Counted from the stretch's first letter, positions 18,982-28,081 are shown. The stretch is DNA of 64,000 nt from WTGJ01 sp965237765 (GCA_965237765.1 OZ250157.1:1364001-1428000), one strand, 5' to 3'. Notes: generated by a model not told the origin, from the sequence alone. Program-made: numbers and translations.

Positions 18982-19366
18982 AACTCAGCGCCGCCCACTG
19001 TCGGGTCATCCCCGTCGGCAGCAGCAGCGTCTTCTTCGCGTTGTGGGCGCAGATGAAGTCTTCCATGATGCCCACCGAAGCCGGCCGTCCATTGGCCGTG
19101 CGGCGCAAACGTAGATACTTTACCTGGCCGAATAAGAAAGATGTTGGCCATGGACGAAACACTAGCCATGTTGCCAATGCTCCGCTCGGAAGACGAGGAA
19201 GTGATAGTTACTTTAACATGCCGGCCAGCGGGCAAGAAACGAGTAAGCGTAATGGGGTGGGACGAATGACGATTGCCGAAAATGCGAATCGGCGCCCCGC
19301 GGTCGAAATTTGCATTGGCCGGGGTGTCTGTGCCAGTGCCGCGCCGGAGGGGTCGGATACGCGGCG

Positions 19367-19382
19367 CTGCAATCGTTTGCAG
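19367..19382. promoter_or_regulatory. LacI-type operator 1
   Basis: CTGCAATCGTTTGCAG, a near-perfect palindrome with the central CG typical of LacI-family operators, 49 bases before the regulator start. A second copy in the opposite orientation lies at 19414. From about 18982 to this point no protein-coding gene can be supported. Confidence 0.65.
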
Positions 19383-19413
19383 ACGCGCCGCTTTTGTGTT
19401 ATCCTTTCTGCTC

Positions 19414-19427
19414 TGCAAACGATTGCA
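19414..19427. promoter_or_regulatory. LacI-type operator 2
   Basis: TGCAAACGATTGCA, the reverse complement of the core of operator 1, ending 4 bases before the LacI-family start codon. The two sites are centred about 46 bases apart. The position suggests that the regulator represses its own transcript. Confidence 0.65.
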
Positions 19428-19430
19428 TAG

Positions 19431-20438
19431 ATGGGCGGCGGCATGCCTACCACGCTACGCGACATCGCGCGTGACCTGCGCTTATCCATCTCCACCGTTT
19501 CCCGGGCGCTGAGTGACCACCGGCATGTGGCGCCGGAGACGAAATCCATGGTGCGCTTGGCCGCGCGCGAACTGGGCTACGCGCCGCGCGCCGCCGCCCG
19601 CGATCTGCGCCGCGGCCGCACCGACAAGATCGCCCTCTTCCTCAATACGAGTATCGATTACGTCGTCGATTATCTGAGCGCCATCATCCCTGGCGCTGTT
19701 CGCCGCGCGCAGGGTTACGGCAAGAGCCTGCTGCTCTATACGCTGACCGACGACGACCCGCACCCGCTCCTGCAGGTTTGCCGCGCGGGCGAGATTGACG
19801 GCGTCATCCTCTTCGCCAGCCATTACGATAGTGAGACGATCGAGGAATTGCTGGCGGCCAATTTCCCCTTCGTCGTGATGGGGCGGGCGATTGAGGACGA
19901 GCGCGTCTCTTATGTCGCGCCGGATAATTATGATGGCGCCTACCAGGCGACCACCTATCTGGCGGAGCAGGGGCATCAGCGCATTGCCTTCCTCTCGCGG
20001 CCGGAGCTGGATACGGCCCACGAGGCGCGTTGCCGCGGTTATCTGGATGCGTTGCGCGCCGCCGGCATCCAGCCCGACGAGCGCCTCATCATCCCCACGC
20101 GCATTGAAGCGGAAAGCGGCCGGGCGCCGACGCGCGCCCTGCTGGCCCTTCCCGAGCGGCCGACGGCCATCTTCGCCTTTCACGATCAGGTGGCCGTCGA
20201 CGTCATCTACGAGTTGAATGCGGCCGGCCTGGCCATCCCGCAGGAAATGGCTGTGATGGGTTTCGATGGCCTGCGCGCCGGCTTGATGACCCAACCGCCG
20301 CTCAGCACCGTGCGCCAACCGCTGGAGCGCATCGGCGAGCGCGTCGTCGAAATTATCCAACAACGCATCGTAGATCCGGGCGCGCCGCCTACCCGCGAAG
20401 TCGTCCCCGTCGAGCTGGAATTGCGAGAGAGTACTTAG
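19431..20438 (+). CDS. LacI family transcriptional regulator
   Basis: A 335-residue repressor. The N-terminal helix-turn-helix is TTLRDIARDLRLSISTVSRA (about residues 7-26), followed by the hinge helix PRAAARDLRRGRTDKIALFL. The periplasmic-binding-protein-like ligand domain includes GEIDGVILFASHYDSETIEE and PTAIFAFHDQVAVDVIYELN. It is the first gene of cluster B, and two matching palindromes lie directly upstream, which supports autoregulation. The start could also be the ATG at 19443 (MPTTLRD); neither has a clear ribosome site. The effector is probably the compound imported by cluster B. Confidence 0.94.
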   Translation: MGGGMPTTLRDIARDLRLSISTVSRALSDHRHVAPETKSMVRLAARELGYAPRAAARDLRRGRTDKIALFLNTSIDYVVDYLSAIIPGAVRRAQGYGKSLLLYTLTDDDPHPLLQVCRAGEIDGVILFASHYDSETIEELLAANFPFVVMGRAIEDERVSYVAPDNYDGAYQATTYLAEQGHQRIAFLSRPELDTAHEARCRGYLDALRAAGIQPDERLIIPTRIEAESGRAPTRALLALPERPTAIFAFHDQVAVDVIYELNAAGLAIPQEMAVMGFDGLRAGLMTQPPLSTVRQPLERIGERVVEIIQQRIVDPGAPPTREVVPVELELREST

Positions 20439-20459
20439 CTGAAGCCAAAGGAGCAGGGA

Positions 20460-21578
20460 ATGAGCACAGCAGCCGAACACGGCAAAGCGCAGATCACGGC
20501 GAAAATTTCGCTGCAGGAGAAGGTGGATATCCAGCACCTGCAGAACGCCAAGGGCCAGCGCCAACAGAGCATGGAAGGGTTCGACCCGCGCTTCGCCGAT
20601 ATCGTCGATTTCATCCTCGGCATCACGCACGAGATCTGGGAAGAGAAGGCGGTCGGCAAGCTTTACGATTATTACGCCAACACCGTGCGCATTCATACTT
20701 CCGACGGCACGATCTATGGGCGCGAGGCGGTACTGGCGGGGACGATGGCGACGCTCGCCGCTTATCCGGATCGGCGCCTTTATGGCGACGAGGTGATCTG
20801 GGGCGGGGATGATCAGCAGGGTTTTTATTCTTCGCATCGGCTCGTGCATAGCGGCACGAACCGCGGCTTCTCCATCTATGGCCCGCCGACGGGGCGCCGG
20901 GTGGAATACTACGCCGTCGCCGATTGCTTCTGTCGCAAGAATATGGTCATCGAAGAATGGCTGGTGCGCGATGAGCTGACGCTGGTACACCAACTGGGCT
21001 TGAATCCGGTCGAAACGGCGAAGGAATTCGCGCGGCGGGAAGCGGATAAAGGCACGGGTATGCAGATCGAGGCCGATATCGAGCGCGGCATTGGTCAATT
21101 GCCGCCCGCGCCGCCCGCCGAGCCGAAAGATGGCCCTTTCGCGCCCGAAGCCTTCATCCGGCGCGCCATCCACGACATCTGGAATCGGCGGCTGGTGAAT
21201 ACGGCGCGCCGCTATTGCGCGGAGACTGTGCGCTTGGAGGCGCCCTCGCTGCGGCGCCTGAGCGGTATCAACGATTACCAGGGGTATGTGCTTTCCCTGC
21301 TGGCGCCCTTCCCGGATTTGGCCATCCGCGTCGAGCATAGTTGCCACGTGGGTGATGGCGAGGCGGGATACCGGGTGGCCACGCGCTGGCGCATGACGGG
21401 CACGCATACCGGTTACGGCATGTATGGCGAGCCGACGGGCCAGCAGATTCACATCCTCGGCATGAGCCACCACCTCGTGCGCGAAGAGTCCGGCGGCGGC
21501 GGGCCGCGCATTGCGAGCGAGTGGACGGTCTTCGACGAATTCGCCCTGCTGAAACAAATACATCGCCCAAAGGAATAG
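20460..21578 (+). CDS. Double SnoaL-like (NTF2-fold) protein B
   Basis: A 372-residue cytoplasmic protein with two SnoaL-like domains. Domain 1 (about residues 45-185) holds EIWEEKAVGKLYDYYANTV and DGTIYGREAVLAGTMATL. Domain 2 (about 225-370) holds IHDIWNRRLVNTARRYCAET and MTGTHTGYGMYGEPTGQQIH. Such domains form a cone-shaped pocket for hydrophobic or sugar-like substrates. AAGGAG lies 7 bases before the ATG. It follows the LacI gene by 21 bases and precedes the binding protein, so it is probably LacI-controlled. It is more divergent from copies A and D than they are from each other. Confidence 0.85.
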   Translation: MSTAAEHGKAQITAKISLQEKVDIQHLQNAKGQRQQSMEGFDPRFADIVDFILGITHEIWEEKAVGKLYDYYANTVRIHTSDGTIYGREAVLAGTMATLAAYPDRRLYGDEVIWGGDDQQGFYSSHRLVHSGTNRGFSIYGPPTGRRVEYYAVADCFCRKNMVIEEWLVRDELTLVHQLGLNPVETAKEFARREADKGTGMQIEADIERGIGQLPPAPPAEPKDGPFAPEAFIRRAIHDIWNRRLVNTARRYCAETVRLEAPSLRRLSGINDYQGYVLSLLAPFPDLAIRVEHSCHVGDGEAGYRVATRWRMTGTHTGYGMYGEPTGQQIHILGMSHHLVREESGGGGPRIASEWTVFDEFALLKQIHRPKE

Positions 21579-21590
21579 GGGGTTGGCGGG

Positions 21591-21618
21591 GCGCTTCAAG
21601 CCGCAAGGCTTGAAGCGC
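21591..21618. repeat. Strong 12-bp stem-loop before binding protein B
   Basis: GCGCTTCAAGCC, loop GCAA, then GGCTTGAAGCGC: a perfect 12-base-pair stem closed by a GNRA-like tetraloop, between the SnoaL stop and the binding-protein ribosome site. No T-run follows. It probably acts as a processing or stabilising hairpin for the abundant binding-protein message. Confidence 0.7.
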
Positions 21619-21657
21619 TTCGAGAATACCGAAATCGTTTTAGTAAAAGGAGTGGAC

Positions 21658-22965
21658 ATGTACAAGCAAAAACTGTTCGCGGTGGCGTTGCTGGTCGTTT
21701 GTTTGGGCGTCGGCGCGTTGAGCGTCGGTGCGCAGGAAGCCGGCGAATGCAACGTCGCGCCGCCGGGTGAAGCCACCGAGCTGAATATGATCGGTTGGAG
21801 CTTCCCGATCGCCGATTTCTACGCCGCGGAATTGGAAGGCTGCAGCGCGGTGGATAACCTCACCGTCAATATCAACCTGCTCTCCTCCTCGGATGTGCAA
21901 GAACAGGTGAACCTCGCCCTCTCGACGGGTGGCGATTCGCCATATGACATCCTGCACGCGGCCAACGGCCAGGTCGGCGATTGGGGCGGCAAGGGCTGGT
22001 TGCTGCCGCTCAATGACCTCGTCGAGAAATACTGGGACGAATACGACCTTGGCGATATCCCGCAGGTGGTCTGGGAAGGCGGCACGCTGGATGGCAACAT
22101 CTACGGTGTGCCGATCATCGGCAACACGCTCCATCTTTTTTACCGCAGCGATGTGCTGGAGGAAATGGGCCTGGCGCCGCCGGATACCTACGCCGAGGTT
22201 ATCGAATTCTGCCAGGCCGTTGGCATGGACAATATGGATTGGGACGCGCCATTCGGCATCGACCTCTCCCGCGCCCGTGGCTGGGAGCTGGAATTCTTCA
22301 TGGTATTTGGCGCGCTGGGCGGCAGCTACCTGGGTGAGGGAAACCAGCCGGCTTTCCAAGGCTCAGAGGGGTTGCAGGCGCTCGAGCTGATTCTGGAGGT
22401 TTATCACAACTGTTTGGGCGACGCCGCTTCCTCATTGAGTAACAATGGCATGGAAACGGGCATGCACCAGGGCGTGCTGCCGATGATCAAACTCTGGGCC
22501 AGCCGCGCCGCCGGCATGAGCAACCCGGATAACACTGACCTCACCGACGTGATCGCTTTCGCGCCGGCGCCGAGCGTCGTCCCTGGTGGGCCGCGCGCCG
22601 GCTCCGCCTGGAATGACTTCTTCTTCATCCCGGCCGCCACTACCAACGACCCCGATCTCATCTTCCGCGTCATCATGGAAGCGGCCGACGCCGCCTCGCA
22701 GCAACAGGCAGCGACGCTCGGGATCCCCTCGCGCGTTTCCGCTTCCGATTTTGGCGGGAACTACCTGCCCGCGGCCAACCAGACTCTGGCCGAGAGCGTT
22801 GGCAATTACGCCAAGAATCCCGCCGTCAACATCGTCATCACCAAGCTGAGCGAGTTCCTGCCGCTCACGGCGACGGGCGAAATGTCCGCGCAAGAGGCGC
22901 TGGATGCGGCCGCGGCCGCCTACACTGAAGAAGCGACCGCCCAGGGTTATATCGATAGCGAATAG
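21658..22965 (+). CDS. Sugar-type ABC transporter substrate-binding protein B
   Basis: A 435-residue family 1 binding protein. The signal peptide MYKQKLFAVALLVVCLGVGA runs to SVGAQ and has no lipobox. The mature protein has IGWSFPIADFYAAELEGCSA, GNIYGVPIIGNTLHLFYRSD and LWASRAAGMSNPDNTDL, matching binding protein A position by position. The ATG at 21658 follows AAAAGGAGTGGAC. It delivers the ligand to the permeases at 23037 and 23910. Residues differ at several ligand-side positions from A (GNTLHLF versus RNTRHMF), suggesting related but different ligands. Confidence 0.93.
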   Translation: MYKQKLFAVALLVVCLGVGALSVGAQEAGECNVAPPGEATELNMIGWSFPIADFYAAELEGCSAVDNLTVNINLLSSSDVQEQVNLALSTGGDSPYDILHAANGQVGDWGGKGWLLPLNDLVEKYWDEYDLGDIPQVVWEGGTLDGNIYGVPIIGNTLHLFYRSDVLEEMGLAPPDTYAEVIEFCQAVGMDNMDWDAPFGIDLSRARGWELEFFMVFGALGGSYLGEGNQPAFQGSEGLQALELILEVYHNCLGDAASSLSNNGMETGMHQGVLPMIKLWASRAAGMSNPDNTDLTDVIAFAPAPSVVPGGPRAGSAWNDFFFIPAATTNDPDLIFRVIMEAADAASQQQAATLGIPSRVSASDFGGNYLPAANQTLAESVGNYAKNPAVNIVITKLSEFLPLTATGEMSAQEALDAAAAAYTEEATAQGYIDSE

Positions 22966-23036
22966 GCTAGACTGAACGGAACGGGGGGAGCGGCTGGCCT
23001 GTTCCCCCTGCTCGTCAAAATAGGCTTAGCCACGGC

Positions 23037-23900
23037 ATGAAGCGCGGCACTTTCCTCGGTTTCGCGGCTCCCAGCATCCTCATCATGACTCTCTTGATGG
23101 TCATTCCACTCGGTATGGCCATCTGGTTGGGCATGCATTTCATGACCTATGGCAATGTGCTGAACCCGCAATGGGTGGGCCTGCGCAATTACACGGATGT
23201 GCTGGGCGATTCGCGCTTCTGGCAATCGTTCCAATTCACCGCGCTTTATATCGCCATCGTCGTGCCGGCGTGGATCGTGATCGGTTTCATTGTCGCGCTG
23301 CTGCTGGATCAGGTTCGCGGCTTCGCGCGCGGTTTTTACCTCTCCGTTTTCCTGTTGCCTTTCATCATCGTGCCCATCGTCGGGACGATCATGTTCCGCC
23401 AGCTGTTTGAGCCATCGGGCATCTTGCGCTGGCTGTACCAGGAGCTGCTGAACGAGCGCTTTCGATATACCGAAGCGACGGTGAAGACGCTGGTTGTCCT
23501 GCACGGCATCTGGTATGTCACGCCCTTCACGCTGGTGGTCTATTTCGCCGGGCTGCAGACGCTGCCGCAGGATCTGCTGGAGGCCGCGGGCATCGATGGC
23601 GCTTCGCGCTGGCAGAAAATCCGCCACATCATCATCCCGCACGTGCGCTCGCTGACGCTCTTCATCCTGCTCTTCAGTATCATGGATTCCTACCGCGTCT
23701 TCGATAGCGTCTATGTGTTGACGGAGCTGAACCCGCTCTACAAAGCGAACACGATCATGACCTATACCTTCCAGACGGCCACGCAGCTGGAGCGGCTGGG
23801 CAAGGCGAACGCGATGGCCGTGCTCACTGTCATCGGCATCATGATCGTGCTCATCCCCAACCTCTATTTATCCTACAAAGAACAGATCGCGGAGCGCTGA
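23037..23900 (+). CDS. Carbohydrate ABC transporter permease (MalF/UgpA type)
   Basis: A 287-residue six-helix permease, close paralogue of the one at 14509: both start MKR-T-F--F-A/T-PS and share the core WVGLRNYTDVLGDSRFW and VYFAGLQTLPQDLLEAAGID. The EAA loop is LPQDLLEAAGIDGASRWQKI (about residues 180-199). It lies 71 bases after binding protein B. It forms the pore with the permease 9 bases downstream. Confidence 0.93.
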   Translation: MKRGTFLGFAAPSILIMTLLMVIPLGMAIWLGMHFMTYGNVLNPQWVGLRNYTDVLGDSRFWQSFQFTALYIAIVVPAWIVIGFIVALLLDQVRGFARGFYLSVFLLPFIIVPIVGTIMFRQLFEPSGILRWLYQELLNERFRYTEATVKTLVVLHGIWYVTPFTLVVYFAGLQTLPQDLLEAAGIDGASRWQKIRHIIIPHVRSLTLFILLFSIMDSYRVFDSVYVLTELNPLYKANTIMTYTFQTATQLERLGKANAMAVLTVIGIMIVLIPNLYLSYKEQIAER

Positions 23901-23909
23901 CGGCCGATT

Positions 23910-24914
23910 ATGGACCGCGTCAAGAGCCCTTTCGGACGTATCGCCATCCACGGCACCCTCATCCTCTTCGCTGTCTATAGCGTTGTGCCCTTTCTCTGGA
24001 CGGCGCTGCAATCGCTGAAGAAGTTGAAAGACGCGAGCTCGCGCACGCCGAAATTCCTCTTCACGCCGACGCTAGATAATTACGAAGAGATCTGGTTGCG
24101 TTCGCGGCCGGAGAATCCGGAGCTGATCGCCTTCTTTGTATTGGCGGCTTTGCTCGTGCTGGTCTGTCTGCTGATCTTCGCGCCATACCTGCCCTGGCGG
24201 CGCGAATGGGTGTATGGCGGGGTGGCGCTCGGTTTCGCGGCGTTGCTCTGGCTCATCCCGCAGCTGTTGGATGTCGCGCGCTTTTACGATTATTTCATCA
24301 ACACCCTCATCGTCACGGTGGGGACGATCGTGATCTCCATCAGCATCGGCTGCCTGGCGGGTTACGCGTTGGCGCGCTACGCCGGCATATTGGGCGTGGT
24401 GGTGCTGATCGCGGCGCTGGCCTTTCGCGCCCTGCCGCGTTTGGCCTTCGTGTTGCCCTATTATTGGATCGGCAGCGCGCTCGACCTGATCGACACGCGC
24501 CTGCTCGTCATCATCACGCTCGTGGCCGTCAACCAGCCCTTCACGATCTGGATGTTGCGCAGCTTCTTCATGGAGATCCCGAAGGACCTCGAGGAATCGG
24601 CGATGGTGGATGGCGCCAATCGGCTGGTGGCTTTTTTGCGGGTCATCATCCCCATCATGTGGCCGGGCATCATCGCCACGGCGCTGTTCACGCTGCTGTT
24701 GGCCTATAACGAATTTTTGCTGGTGCGCATCCTGACACAACTGAATTGGACGTTGCCAGTTGGCATCTCGCGTTATACGGGCGGCGAAGACCCGCGCCAT
24801 TTGACGCTGGCGGCGGCCGCTTCCGTCTCGGCGACGATCCCGATCATCATCGTCATTCTTTTCTTTCAGAAGCAGTTGGTTAAGGGCCTTGCAGCTGGGG
24901 CCGTGAAAGGTTGA
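23910..24914 (+). CDS. Carbohydrate ABC transporter permease (MalG/UgpE type)
   Basis: A 334-residue permease, paralogue of the one at 15373 with the same extra pair of helices (AFFVLAALLVLVCLLIF and YGGVALGFAALLWLIPQ). The EAA loop is IPKDLEESAMVDGANRLVAF. The C-terminus VKGLAAGAVKG matches the other copy (IRGLASGAVKG). It is followed directly by a SnoaL gene. No ATPase is encoded in cluster B. Confidence 0.93.
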   Translation: MDRVKSPFGRIAIHGTLILFAVYSVVPFLWTALQSLKKLKDASSRTPKFLFTPTLDNYEEIWLRSRPENPELIAFFVLAALLVLVCLLIFAPYLPWRREWVYGGVALGFAALLWLIPQLLDVARFYDYFINTLIVTVGTIVISISIGCLAGYALARYAGILGVVVLIAALAFRALPRLAFVLPYYWIGSALDLIDTRLLVIITLVAVNQPFTIWMLRSFFMEIPKDLEESAMVDGANRLVAFLRVIIPIMWPGIIATALFTLLLAYNEFLLVRILTQLNWTLPVGISRYTGGEDPRHLTLAAAASVSATIPIIIVILFFQKQLVKGLAAGAVKG

Positions 24915-24922
24915 AGGTGCAC

Positions 24923-25942
24923 ATGCCTGTGGAATTGAGCGTTGCCAAGCAACTCGTCTGGGAACATGCTGGCGCCTGGCCGGTGCCGATGGCGCCGGAG
25001 CAGCGCGCCGCGGAATACGCGCGCCGCTTTGCGCCGGAGCTCGTCTGGCATGGTTTCCAGCCCATCGGTCGGATCGAGGGGCGGGACGCGCTGGCGGAGC
25101 GCGTCATGCAGCCGCTCTACACCGCTTTTCCCGATTGGCGGCGGGTGCCGTACTTGTTCCTGGCGGGCGTATTTGAGGGCAGCACCTGGGTGGCCAGCAT
25201 GGGGGACGGGCTGGCGAGTTTCATGGGGGAATGGCAATTGGCGGAGGATATCGTGATTCCGCCCTCGCGTGAGCGGTTGCGCATGCGCTACGGCGAGTTC
25301 TGCCGCGTCGAGCAGGGGCGGGACGGCCCGCAAATTGTGGAGATGCGCTCGTTAGCGGATTTGCCGGCGGCGCTGCTGCCGCTGGGGTATGAGTTGATTC
25401 CAGTCGGCGCGGGGCGGGCGCTCTGGCCGCCTGGCCCGGCGACGGGGGATGGCGTTCAGCGCACCGAGCAGGACAGCGCTGAATCCGCGAAGACGCTGGC
25501 TTTAGTGGAAGAGATGATCTTTGGTGGGTTGAATCAGTACGATGGCGAGGATCCGGATAGCCAGGACCTGGTGAAATACTGGCACCCGGAGATGACCTGG
25601 CACGGCCCGCGCGGCGTGGGCAGCTCGCTGGGTATTGACGAATTCCGCGAGCGGGCGCAGGGGCCGATTTTGAAGATGGTGCCGGACCGCAAAGGAGTCG
25701 GTCACCGCGCGCGGATTGCCGAGGGGCATTTCGCCGCCTCGACCGGCTGGCCGGCCTCGGTGGGCACGATGATGGGCGATTTCCTCGATTGGCCGGCTTC
25801 GGGGCGGGAGATGCGCTGGAATATCATGGATTTCTGGCGGCGCGACGGCGATTTGCTGCTCGAGGATTGGGTGCTGATCGACATGATCGACGGCGCGGCG
25901 CAGGCAGGCGTCGATGTCTGGGAGCGCGCGGGGCTGCGCTGA
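24923..25942 (+). CDS. Double SnoaL-like (NTF2-fold) protein C
   Basis: A 339-residue protein. Domain 1 (1-160) has LVWEHAGAWPVPMAPEQRAA and RFAPELVWHGFQPIGRIEGR. Domain 2 (about 190-339) has DLVKYWHPEMTWHGPRGVGS and LDWPASGREMRWNIMDFWRR. The HPEM-WHGP motif in domain 2 matches HPNF-WYGP in copies A and D. The start is ATG 24923; TTG 24911 and GTG 24917 are also in frame. It closes cluster B and probably acts on the imported compound. Confidence 0.85.
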   Translation: MPVELSVAKQLVWEHAGAWPVPMAPEQRAAEYARRFAPELVWHGFQPIGRIEGRDALAERVMQPLYTAFPDWRRVPYLFLAGVFEGSTWVASMGDGLASFMGEWQLAEDIVIPPSRERLRMRYGEFCRVEQGRDGPQIVEMRSLADLPAALLPLGYELIPVGAGRALWPPGPATGDGVQRTEQDSAESAKTLALVEEMIFGGLNQYDGEDPDSQDLVKYWHPEMTWHGPRGVGSSLGIDEFRERAQGPILKMVPDRKGVGHRARIAEGHFAASTGWPASVGTMMGDFLDWPASGREMRWNIMDFWRRDGDLLLEDWVLIDMIDGAAQAGVDVWERAGLR

Positions 25943-26109
25943 GCGACAAAGCGGAACTCAACAAGCAACTGGTGCGCGGTGGAATCCGCAAGCTGGCCGA
26001 GAACCGGATCACCATTGACATCCTTCATGTGCTGGAGCAGCTGGGCTATGATGTGGGGCAGGTCTTGCGCTACTCAGGTGCACGGCCACCCGTATACTTC
26101 AGCGAATGA
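25939..26109 (+). other. Possible short coding segment between SnoaL C and the ABC exporter
   Basis: An open frame reads SDKAELNKQLVRGGIRKLAE, then ITIDILHVLEQLGYDVGQVL, to a stop at 26109. The composition looks protein-like but there is no ATG; GTG 25972 is the only usual start and has no ribosome site. It may be a remnant of a helical C-terminus. Not recognised. Confidence 0.25.
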
Positions 26110-26129
26110 CATAGCAGCTCAAGGGGCCG

Positions 26130-26885
26130 ATGGCCGGAGAATTTCTACAAGTCGAACGGCTGACCAAATCCTTTGGTGGAATAGAAGTCGTTACGGAAGT
26201 CTCCTTCTGCATGCGTCGGCAGGAGATCTTCGGGCTGCTCGGGCCAAACGGCGCCGGCAAGACGACGACCATTCGCATGCTTTCGACCGTCCTGAAGCCC
26301 ACTTCAGGCGAGGCGATCATCGGCGGTCATTCGCTGACCGGCGCGGGTGATGCAGTGCGCCGCTTGATTGGCGTGTGCCCGCAGGAGCTGGCGTTGTATC
26401 CTGAATTATCGGCGCTGGATAACCTGGTGTTCTTCGGCCGGATGGCGGGGTTGGGTGGCAAGGTGGCGAAAGAAGCCGCGCTGCAGAACCTAAAAATTGT
26501 CGGGTTGCAGGAAGTGGCCCAGCGCCGGGTGGAGAAGTTTTCGGGCGGGATGAAGCGGCGCGTGAACCTGGCGATATCGCTGATGAGCCAGCCGCAATTG
26601 CTCTTTTTGGACGAGCCGACGGTGGGGATTGACCCGCAATCGCGCAATCGCATCTTCGAGACAGTCGAGGGCCTGCGCGATGAGGGGATGACCATTCTTT
26701 ACACCACGCATTACATGGAAGAGGCGGACCGCCTCTGTGACCGGCTGGGCATCATGGATCAGGGGCGTTTGATCGCGCTCGGCAGCCCGCGGGAGTTGAA
26801 AGCGACGATCGGCGACCCGAATGAGGTGACGCTGGAGCAAGTTTTCCTGGAGCTAACGGGCCGGACGCTGCGAGATACAGCGTGA
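26130..26885 (+). CDS. ABC transporter ATP-binding protein (DrrA/CcmA type)
   Basis: A 251-residue ATPase of an ABC-2 exporter. Walker A GPNGAGKTT is at residues 38-46, the Q-loop in VCPQELALY, the signature FSGGMKRRVNLAISL, Walker B LLFLDEPTVGID and the switch histidine in LYTTHYMEEADRLC. It is shorter than DrrA (about 310) because the C-terminal regulatory domain is missing. The stop overlaps the GTG start of the next gene by 4 bases, so the three exporter genes are one operon. The cargo is unknown: drug, lipid or a secreted product. Confidence 0.94.
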   Translation: MAGEFLQVERLTKSFGGIEVVTEVSFCMRRQEIFGLLGPNGAGKTTTIRMLSTVLKPTSGEAIIGGHSLTGAGDAVRRLIGVCPQELALYPELSALDNLVFFGRMAGLGGKVAKEAALQNLKIVGLQEVAQRRVEKFSGGMKRRVNLAISLMSQPQLLFLDEPTVGIDPQSRNRIFETVEGLRDEGMTILYTTHYMEEADRLCDRLGIMDQGRLIALGSPRELKATIGDPNEVTLEQVFLELTGRTLRDTA

Positions 26886-28081
26886 GGGAATTTTTCGCCG
26901 GGCTGATGCGGGCCTGGCTGCTAACAAATCTTGAAGTGCGGCGCATGCTGGTGAACCGGGGCGAGCTGGCTTTTGGGCTGGCCTTGCCGATCGTCCTGTT
27001 CGCCTTGATGTATGGCGCCTTCGGCCAGGATTTGATATTCCGGGCGACGGCACATGTCGTCGATCTGGATGGCGGCGCCGGCGCGCGCGCCTTCATCGAG
27101 CGGCTGGATGCGCTGGCGGAAATCAGCGTCCGTGAACGTACACTGGCCGATGCGGAGCGGGCGCTCGACCGCTCGGCGATCTTGTGGGCGCTCGTGATCC
27201 CAGCGGGTTTCAGCGAGGAGCTGGAGCAGGGGGAGACGGTTTCGCTGCTTTTCAAGCAGCATGGCAATGGCGGCGAGGAGGGGCAGGTCATCGCTGCGCT
27301 GGTGCGGGCGGTCGCCCAGGGTCTGGGGCGTGAGGCGAGCTTGCAGACGCAGCTTGCGGAGGCGCTTGGGGAGCAGGAGGTCACCCCGGAGCGCATCGAG
27401 GCCACCGTGGCGGAGTTGCGGGCGGCGGGGCCGGCCGTCGGCGTACAGATTCGCTCGCTCGGCGAGGGGGGCAACAATTTCATCTTTCGCATGGTAGCGG
27501 GCTTGCTGGTCATGTTCGTGATGTTTTCGGTGACCCTCAGTTCCCAGTATCTGGTGGAAGAGCGGCGCCTCGGCACGCTCGAGCGGCTGTTGACTACCCG
27601 CATGAGCGCGCGGGAACTCTTTTTGGGCAAGTTCCTCGCCGGTATGGCACGCGGCGGCGTGCAGGCGCTGTTGTTACTGGTGTTGGCCTTCGTGGCGTTT
27701 CGCCTCGGTGACGCGGCGGAATTCGGCGGGATGTTGGTGCTTGCGGCGCTCTTGTTGGCGGCGGTGAGCGCGATCGGGCTGGTGATCGGCTCCCTAGCGC
27801 GGACGCCGGACCAGGCCAGTTGGGCGGCTGCCTTCCTGACGACCTACATGGCGATTTTCGGCGGCAATTTCATCGAGATCAGTAGTGAAGGTGTGTTGGG
27901 GCTGATCTCACAATTCACGCTGAATCGCCACGTCATTGACGCGATGATCAGGGTGCTGGAAGGGGGCGAGAGCTGGCTGCAACAAGGTGGGGCGATCGCC
28001 TTGATGGTGCTTACGACGTTGCTGGGCTTAGCGCTGGCGCGCTGGTTGTTCCGCTTTACGAACCACGGAGCGGCCGCGTGA
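26882..28081 (+). CDS. ABC-2 type exporter permease 1
   Basis: A 399-residue membrane protein with one N-terminal helix (LAFGLALPIVLFALMYGAF, about 28-46), a large extracytoplasmic domain (about 50-200) and five or six helices at the C-terminus (FIFRMVAGLLVMFVMFSVTL onward). EERRLGTLERLLTTRMSARE is the coupling helix typical of YhgE/ABC-2 permeases. The GTG start overlaps the ATPase gene (GTGA). It probably forms a heterodimer with the next gene. Confidence 0.9.
   Translation: MREFFAGLMRAWLLTNLEVRRMLVNRGELAFGLALPIVLFALMYGAFGQDLIFRATAHVVDLDGGAGARAFIERLDALAEISVRERTLADAERALDRSAILWALVIPAGFSEELEQGETVSLLFKQHGNGGEEGQVIAALVRAVAQGLGREASLQTQLAEALGEQEVTPERIEATVAELRAAGPAVGVQIRSLGEGGNNFIFRMVAGLLVMFVMFSVTLSSQYLVEERRLGTLERLLTTRMSARELFLGKFLAGMARGGVQALLLLVLAFVAFRLGDAAEFGGMLVLAALLLAAVSAIGLVIGSLARTPDQASWAAAFLTTYMAIFGGNFIEISSEGVLGLISQFTLNRHVIDAMIRVLEGGESWLQQGGAIALMVLTTLLGLALARWLFRFTNHGAAA

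Noticed and set aside
18982..19418. Open frames upstream of the CotH remnant on the minus strand (e.g. 18846-19418 and 18968-19177)
   Set aside because: Fragments such as ANGRPASVGIMEDFICAHNA look protein-like, but no family, start or continuous frame could be supported, and the region also holds the LacI operators.
19482..21776. 764-codon open frame on the minus strand
   Set aside because: It is antisense to the LacI regulator and SnoaL B, both clear genes; its translation is low-complexity Arg/His/Ala-rich, typical of a high-GC shadow.
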